11,012 bases of DNA from Deltaproteobacteria bacterium (GTDB taxonomy: Bacteria; Myxococcota; Myxococcia; Myxococcales; 40CM-4-68-19). The notes below the pieces were generated by a model that saw only the letters and a list, made by a program, of their open reading frames with translations, did not search any database and had not been told where the DNA came from. The stretch is from the NCBI GenBank assembly GCA_005879505.1, contig VBKQ01000083.1, positions 1 through 11,012 of the forward strand, written 5' to 3'. The position numbers were made by a program, and so were the translations under genes. The stretch's first letter is position 1. Each line of letters begins with the position of its first letter. This document shows positions 7,449-11,012 of the stretch, piece after piece.

Positions 7449-7523
7449 ACCGGCGGCGCGCAGACAGCCGGCTCCCGTCCCTTTCTGCCGTGCAACCTCC
7501 GTTCCCCACCCTCTCGCTCTCAC

Positions 7524-7543
7524 GCCGGCGGAACGTCGCCGGC
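7524..7543 (-). other. GC hairpin in the gap between the two TPR genes
   Basis: Arms GCCGGCG (7524-7530) and CGCCGGC (7537-7543) are perfect complements separated by the 6-nt loop GAACGT. The hairpin begins 20 nt after the stop of the GltC-type gene, within the only sizeable gap (125 nt) of the gene run. No T-rich tract follows on the minus strand, so it is not a standard intrinsic terminator. It could be a weak attenuator, an RNA-stabilising 3' hairpin or chance in GC-rich DNA. I see no convincing promoter in the rest of this gap. Confidence 0.4.
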
Positions 7544-7563
7544 ACACGTGGGAAATCTCGTTC

Positions 7564-9234
7564 TCAGTCCGCGGGAGTGCCGGCAACAGCCGCCGGCGGC
7601 GAGGCCGCTGGCTGCGATGCCGTCGGCGCCGGCGTGCGCGGGCGCTTGCACCGCCGGCCGAGCTGGTACCGGTAGCTACCCAGCTCGTCACGCCAGTACT
7701 CGCCCTGGAACGGCCAGAGCTCCTCGTCGTCGCCCACCTGTGGCGGATCCCTGTGCGGCTGGGCGCTGAGGGCCGCGTCCGGGCCCGAGGTGGCGAGCTC
7801 CTTCTCGCGACCGGCGATCTCGTAGGAAAGCCGCAGCGACTGGCCGAGCAGCTCGCGCAGGGTTGCCCGCTCGTGATCGAGCCGCGCGATCAGCCGGCGC
7901 CCCGCCGTCTCCAGCAGGCGCGCCCGGGCCTGGCGCGCTAGCGGAGCGACACGGGCGACGAGTGGGGAAGCACGGAACGGATCGGGACGCCGATCGATGG
8001 AGTCGATCTCCTGCGCCAGCTGCACGGCGGCAGCGAGCGCGCCGCGGAGATCGCTGCCTTGCTCGAGCCGCGCCACCTCCTCGCGCGCCGCGGCGGGAAC
8101 CGCCTGCTGGACGCCGACCGGTCCTCGGGCGAGAAGCTCCGCCGCTGCCTGGGGCGTGGGAATTTGCGAGAGCGCCTGTGCGAGACCGTCGTGAAGCGGC
8201 TGGTAGCGCCGCTGGAAGTCGGCCAGCGCCGCCCGCGCGTCCGCGTACCGGCAGTTCTCGTAGAGCACCAAGGCCTTGAGGATGAACGACTCGGGGAAGA
8301 ACCTTTCCTGGAAGAACGGCGCGTGCAGCGTGAGCAAGTTTCCCAGCGCTCTCTCGTCCTCGCCGCGGCGGAAATGCGCCCAGCTCGCCTCGAACAGCGC
8401 GTCGAGCCACTGCGGCGCCCCTCTTCCCACGCGGTCGTAGAGGGTTGTCGCCAGTGCGTCGTCGCTCCGTTGGTAAGCGAGCCGCGCGAGCTGGAGGTAC
8501 GCTTTCTCGCGTCGCTCGGCCGCGGCTGCATCACCGCGAGGAAGAGCAAGCGCCGCCACGGCGAGGAACTCCTTGGTGGCCTGCGCGGGATCTCCTGCCG
8601 CCAGCGCCGCCAGCGCCGCCACCTCGCGCGCCTCGCCTTCCGCCGCGTCTCCAGGCGGAACCGAAGCAGCCAGCGCCCGGGCGAGATCGAGCTCGCGCTG
8701 CGCCTGGGCAGGCAGACTTCGCTGTGGCTCCCGAGCCGGCGTCACGACAGGCTCCGGCGCGCTCAGCCCCATCTCCGCCGCCAGCTCCTTGTCGAGCGGG
8801 TGCGCGGGCGAGGACGCGTGTTCGAGCGCCGGGGCCCCGCGCTCCGTCTCGAAAGCGGCGTCCTCGTCCGGCGGAGCAATCTGCAACGCCCTCTCCAGGT
8901 GATCGCGAGCGATCGCCACGGCGACGGCGGAAGGCAGCTTTCCATGCTCGGCCTGCTCCGTGAGCAGGAGTTGCGCTAGCGCGGGATCTGCTGCAGCGCG
9001 CGCGGCGAGCTCGGCGCGCGCAGCGGCGCGGACCGCTTCCGACTGCTCCGGATCGGAGGCCAGCGAGGCGAGCAACACGGTCGCGGTGCGCGGCATGGCG
9101 AGGTCGTTCAGCGCCTGCACCATGCCGGCGACGCGGGTGCGTGCCTCCGTCGGGCCGAGGTTGGCACGATTGAGGTCTTTGTACGCCGCCGCCGGATCGG
9201 CGGCCGCGAGCAGGATTGCGAGAACCAGGCTCAT
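7564..9234 (-). CDS. gltC: periplasmic TPR protein, GltC-type
   Basis: This 556-residue protein starts at ATG 9234 with a leader MSLVLAILLAAADPAAA that predicts export. Visible parts: an Ala-rich helical N-terminal region; a low-complexity stretch (about 120-175); TPR-like helices (about 200-345) including YLQLARLAYQRSDDALATTLY and the segment FFPESFILKALVLYENCRY (312-330), typical of deltaproteobacterial TPR proteins; a helical region (380-480); and a terminal signature WPFQGEYWRDELGSYRYQLG (507-526), followed by a basic and Pro/Ala-rich tail. The signature and the place directly after two outer-membrane barrels match GltC of M. xanthus, a periplasmic/outer-membrane-associated gliding protein that works with GltA and GltB. 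The gap to the barrel gene is 11 nt, so co-transcription is very likely. The Shine-Dalgarno is weak (GGGGTTTGGG before ATG). A same-frame extension to 9999 is open but overlaps the whole gltB gene and was rejected. No lipobox is seen. Confidence 0.92.
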   Translation of the reverse strand: MSLVLAILLAAADPAAAYKDLNRANLGPTEARTRVAGMVQALNDLAMPRTATVLLASLASDPEQSEAVRAAARAELAARAAADPALAQLLLTEQAEHGKLPSAVAVAIARDHLERALQIAPPDEDAAFETERGAPALEHASSPAHPLDKELAAEMGLSAPEPVVTPAREPQRSLPAQAQRELDLARALAASVPPGDAAEGEAREVAALAALAAGDPAQATKEFLAVAALALPRGDAAAAERREKAYLQLARLAYQRSDDALATTLYDRVGRGAPQWLDALFEASWAHFRRGEDERALGNLLTLHAPFFQERFFPESFILKALVLYENCRYADARAALADFQRRYQPLHDGLAQALSQIPTPQAAAELLARGPVGVQQAVPAAAREEVARLEQGSDLRGALAAAVQLAQEIDSIDRRPDPFRASPLVARVAPLARQARARLLETAGRRLIARLDHERATLRELLGQSLRLSYEIAGREKELATSGPDAALSAQPHRDPPQVGDDEELWPFQGEYWRDELGSYRYQLGRRCKRPRTPAPTASQPAASPPAAVAGTPAD

Positions 9235-9245
9235 CCCAAACCCCG

Positions 9246-9992
9246 TCAGCGCCCGCCGCCGAAAAGCCAGCCGACTCCACCCTCGATGATGAGCTTGCGC
9301 TCGATCTCGGAAACCCCGCGGACCCGGCCCGCATAGATCAGCTCGCTGGCGGCGAACCGGATCATGAAGCGATTCGTGAGGAAGAGCCGCTCGCCGATGG
9401 AGACCCGCCCGCCGGCTGCCCAGCGTCCTGTTTGGGGCGATGCGGCGTCCGGCGCGATCAGCTCGCGCACCAGCTCGGGACCGGCGGCGACGTACAAGTC
9501 GAAATGCAGCGTGCGCTCGCCCATCAGGGACAGCTTCCCGTAGACCGGCGCCCAACCGACCTGCACGCCGGACACGAGCTGCAGCTTGCCCGGTGTCGAC
9601 CGCAACTTTCCTTCCGCCGGGTTGCTGCAGGAGTCGCTGCAGACCTCGACCGGCGCGGCAAGGAGCGAAACGCCACCGATCGCGTGGCCGGAGATGGACC
9701 AGCGCTCGTCGAAGTGGTGCTCGACGCGCACGCCCATGCCGAGCGTCCTCCAGAACGGGTCGCCGATGGAGAAGGCGAACATGGGCTGCACTTCCAGCAT
9801 GCCGCCGAGACGGAAGAGCTGCGCCGTCACCGGCGGAAGCGATGCGGGCGCGCCGTACCTGGGAACCGAAGCCACCGGAGGCAGCGCGGCGGGAGTGATC
9901 TGCGCCACCTTGGTCTCCTCCGCCGGCGGCGCCTCGTCGGCCGCGCGCGCCTGCGCTGCGACCAGCAGGGCGGCGGCGACCAGCGCCTTCAT
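9246..9992 (-). CDS. gltB: outer-membrane beta-barrel protein, GltB-type
   Basis: This 248-residue protein has a signal peptide (MKALVAAALLVAAQARA, cleavage before ADEAPP) and a Pro-rich linker (about 19-58). A beta-barrel domain of the myxobacterial type (I recall TIGR04565) follows. Alternating strands are seen, for example MLEVQPMFAFSIGDPFW (65-81), MGVRVEHHFDERWSISGHAIG (86-106), GWAPVYGKLSLMGERTLHFDLYVAAG (146-171) and KLIIEGGVGWLFGGG at the end. A Cys pair (C118, C122) lies in a probable surface loop. The start ATG overlaps the stop of the upstream gene in an ATGA (9989-9992), indicating translational coupling. It is clearly paralogous to the preceding barrel. In M. xanthus, gltA, gltB and gltC are consecutive and GltA/GltB are integral outer-membrane barrels of the gliding complex. 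The A/B assignment is by gene order only. Confidence 0.92.
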   Translation of the reverse strand: MKALVAAALLVAAQARAADEAPPAEETKVAQITPAALPPVASVPRYGAPASLPPVTAQLFRLGGMLEVQPMFAFSIGDPFWRTLGMGVRVEHHFDERWSISGHAIGGVSLLAAPVEVCSDSCSNPAEGKLRSTPGKLQLVSGVQVGWAPVYGKLSLMGERTLHFDLYVAAGPELVRELIAPDAASPQTGRWAAGGRVSIGERLFLTNRFMIRFAASELIYAGRVRGVSEIERKLIIEGGVGWLFGGGR

Positions 9993-10636
9993 GGTCCACC
10001 GCCCAGGTAGAAGGAAAGACCGAGCCTCACCGTCCAGAACCCCATGGCTTTCGTCTGCGTGGAGCCGTCCACCATCACGCGCTCCGCGTAGAGGTTGCCG
10101 CCTACCCGCGCGGTGATGGCGACGCTTTCCCCCAGCGAGATCCGCTGCCCGATTCCGGCGGCGATCATCGGCCGGACTCCACGGGTCGCATCGGTCTCGG
10201 TCCAGGCGCCGCCGAGCCCAGCGTCGAGGAACGTCTCGAAATGGACGAGCGCATCACCGGGCAGGGCGACCTTGCCGTACAGAGGGGCGATGGCCGCGAA
10301 TCCGGCCAGGGAAGCGCGCTGCCGCGACTCGAGGATGCGCGCGTGCAGCTCCCGCTTCGCGATCACCAGCTCCTGCGTCGCCCAGGTGCCGAGACCGTTC
10401 GCATCCACTCCTACCGAGAGTCCTTCGCGCAGGTGCCACATCGCGCGCAGCCCGGCTCCCCACCGCTGCAGGTACGGATCGCCGATCCCCATCTCGCCGT
10501 AGGGCGAGATCTCGAGCCGCTGCGCCTGCCGCAGCGGGCGCTTCTGCACCGCCGTGATCGTGTCCGCCGGATCGGCGGACTGCGCGCGCGCGGCGGCTGC
10601 GGAGCAGGCGATGACGCACAGCACCCAGGGACGCAT
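9989..10636 (-). CDS. gltA: outer-membrane beta-barrel protein, GltA-type
   Basis: This 215-residue protein starts with a signal peptide (MRPWVLCVIACSAAAARA, cleavage likely before QSADPAD). VIAC at 8-11 formally resembles a lipobox but would leave a very short hydrophobic core. The barrel domain shows EISPYGEMGIGDPYLQRWGAG (42-62), IAPLYGKVALPGDALVHFETFLDAG (116-140), QRISLGESVAITARVGGNLY (164-183) and FWTVRLGLSFYLGGG (200-214), all with alternating beta-strand pattern. These blocks align with the next gene, so the two are duplicates of one barrel family. By order it corresponds to GltA of the M. xanthus gliding complex. It is the first gene of the minus-strand run. The ATG has no recognisable Shine-Dalgarno and overlaps the ATG of the divergent gene (shared CATG at 10634-10637). 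Any promoter must therefore lie inside the plus-strand coding region, which is unusual. Confidence 0.9.
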   Translation of the reverse strand: MRPWVLCVIACSAAAARAQSADPADTITAVQKRPLRQAQRLEISPYGEMGIGDPYLQRWGAGLRAMWHLREGLSVGVDANGLGTWATQELVIAKRELHARILESRQRASLAGFAAIAPLYGKVALPGDALVHFETFLDAGLGGAWTETDATRGVRPMIAAGIGQRISLGESVAITARVGGNLYAERVMVDGSTQTKAMGFWTVRLGLSFYLGGGP

Positions 10637-10964
10637 GGCGCGGCAAACATGGGTGGGCGCGCCTTGTCATGTGGAGAACGGCGCCGGAGCGGAGCTCGTG
10701 CCGTTGCCGGGCCGGCAGTACCTCTACCTCGGCTCGAGCGAGTGCGAGAGCTTCGCCTGCCTTGCCATGCAGGGGGCGAGCAGCGGCTACTGCTCGCAAG
10801 CCTGCAGCGGCGAGGGAGCGAGCTGCCCCGCCGGACTCGCTTGCGCGCAGCTCGCGCTGAGCCCGGACTACCTGGCCGCCATGAAGGCGCGGCTGACCCC
10901 GGACCGTTACCAGCAACTGTTCGGCCAGCTCGGCTCGAGCTGGTACTGCGCCCGCTCGCAGTGA
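10635..10964 (+). CDS. Cys-rich CglC/AgmO-like gliding lipoprotein, signal peptide missing
   Basis: From ATG 10635 the frame gives 109 residues with eight cysteines (11, 37, 42, 53, 57, 64, 70, 105), consistent with a disulfide-bonded exported protein. The pattern VGAPC near the start, YLYLGSSECESFACL (29-43), GYCSQAC (51-57), ALSPDYLAAMKA (74-85) and YQQLFGQLGSSWYCAR (92-107) matches my memory of CglC (AgmO). CglC is an outer-membrane lipoprotein of M. xanthus required for adventurous gliding and encoded beside gltABC. What is missing is any hydrophobic leader or lipobox. The frame stays open upstream to a GTG at 10554, but that stretch is antisense to the gltA signal peptide and is not hydrophobic. 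No signal sequence was found in the other plus-strand frames either. Possible explanations are a 5' truncation, a deletion that removed the divergent promoter region, or an assembly error. A weak AGGGA lies just before the ATG. Homology moderately sure, start uncertain. Confidence 0.7.
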   Translation: MARQTWVGAPCHVENGAGAELVPLPGRQYLYLGSSECESFACLAMQGASSGYCSQACSGEGASCPAGLACAQLALSPDYLAAMKARLTPDRYQQLFGQLGSSWYCARSQ

Positions 10965-10979
10965 GGTAGCTTGGCGCGC

Positions 10980-11012
10980 ATGCGCCGCATCGTCACGGGA
11001 CTGCTCTGCGCA
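10980..11012 (+). CDS. start of an unidentified gene (runs off the right edge)
   Basis: ATG 10980 opens a frame reading MRRIVTGLLCA to the window end. Two Arg followed by a hydrophobic run are compatible with the beginning of a signal peptide or lipoprotein leader. A GAGG at 10963-10966 lies 13 nt upstream, a long spacer. The start is 15 nt after the stop of the CglC-like gene, so the two would be co-transcribed. Eleven codons are too few to name it. Confidence 0.45.
   Translation, partial: MRRIVTGLLCA

Noticed and set aside
7439..7495. TTG start at 7495 for the giant TPR protein
   Set aside because: The GGAGG touches the TTG with no spacer, and the extra 19 residues are charged and would bury the signal peptide. 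ATG 7438 has a strong purine-rich ribosome site.
7524..7543. Intrinsic terminator at the hairpin after the GltC-type gene
   Set aside because: No T-rich tract follows on the transcribed strand. It is kept only as an unexplained hairpin.
7564..9999. 811-residue minus-strand frame extending the GltC-type gene upstream
   Set aside because: The extra 255 residues overlap the whole intact barrel gene 9246-9992 and are Arg/Gly/Ala-rich shadow sequence. ATG 9234 gives a signal peptide and an 11-nt gap.
10554..10634. GTG-initiated upstream extension of the CglC-like gene
   Set aside because: The added 27 residues are not hydrophobic, contain no lipobox and are antisense to the gltA signal peptide.

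Overview
The window is very GC-rich with long antisense shadow frames. Its gene content (AgmX/PglI C-terminal domain, FHA domain, very large TPR proteins, myxobacterial-type outer-membrane beta-barrels) points to a myxobacterium or close relative (Myxococcota, formerly Deltaproteobacteria). No rRNA, tRNA, CRISPR array, insertion sequence or prophage gene was seen.

Layout. From about 10636 leftwards to 621 there is one tightly packed minus-strand gene run, probably an operon. In transcription order it holds: a secreted beta-barrel (10636-9989); a paralogous beta-barrel overlapping it by 4 nt (9992-9246); a periplasmic TPR protein (9234-7564); a 125-nt gap with a small GC hairpin; a giant periplasmic TPR protein of about 1350 residues (7438-3386); a small secreted protein of 89 residues (3361-3092); an FHA/transmembrane/Gly-rich/AgmX-PglI (TonB-like) protein of 653 residues (3072-1111); and a third small beta-barrel-like protein ending in Phe (1106-621). 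Below it on the same strand is the 5' part of a gene that looks like the myxobacterial TIGR04552 family and may lead into a RelA/SpoT-like domain (555 to beyond 1). On the plus strand, divergent from the run, lies a short Cys-rich gene resembling the gliding-motility lipoprotein CglC/AgmO (10635-10964). It is followed by the first codons of another gene (10980 to beyond 11012).

Interpretation. The order barrel-barrel-TPR, then giant TPR-small-FHA/TonB-barrel, matches from memory the order gltA-gltB-gltC and gltD(-E)-F-G-H of the Myxococcus xanthus focal-adhesion gliding machinery (Glt). In M. xanthus these genes sit in two separate clusters. Here they appear fused into one run next to a cglC-like gene. 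The implied machine spans the envelope. The FHA end of the GltG-like protein is cytoplasmic. Its single membrane segment and Gly-rich, TonB-like tail cross the periplasm. The TPR proteins scaffold the periplasm and the three barrels sit in the outer membrane. The motor genes (aglRQS) and gltI, gltJ and gltK are not in the window, so function as a gliding motor is inferred, not shown.

Points worth a second look are: the CglC-like gene has no signal peptide and its ATG overlaps the gltA ATG; the giant TPR protein may be a GltD-GltE fusion; the FHA domain has lost key phosphopeptide-binding residues; and a nested inverted repeat abuts the start codon of the TIGR04552-like gene.
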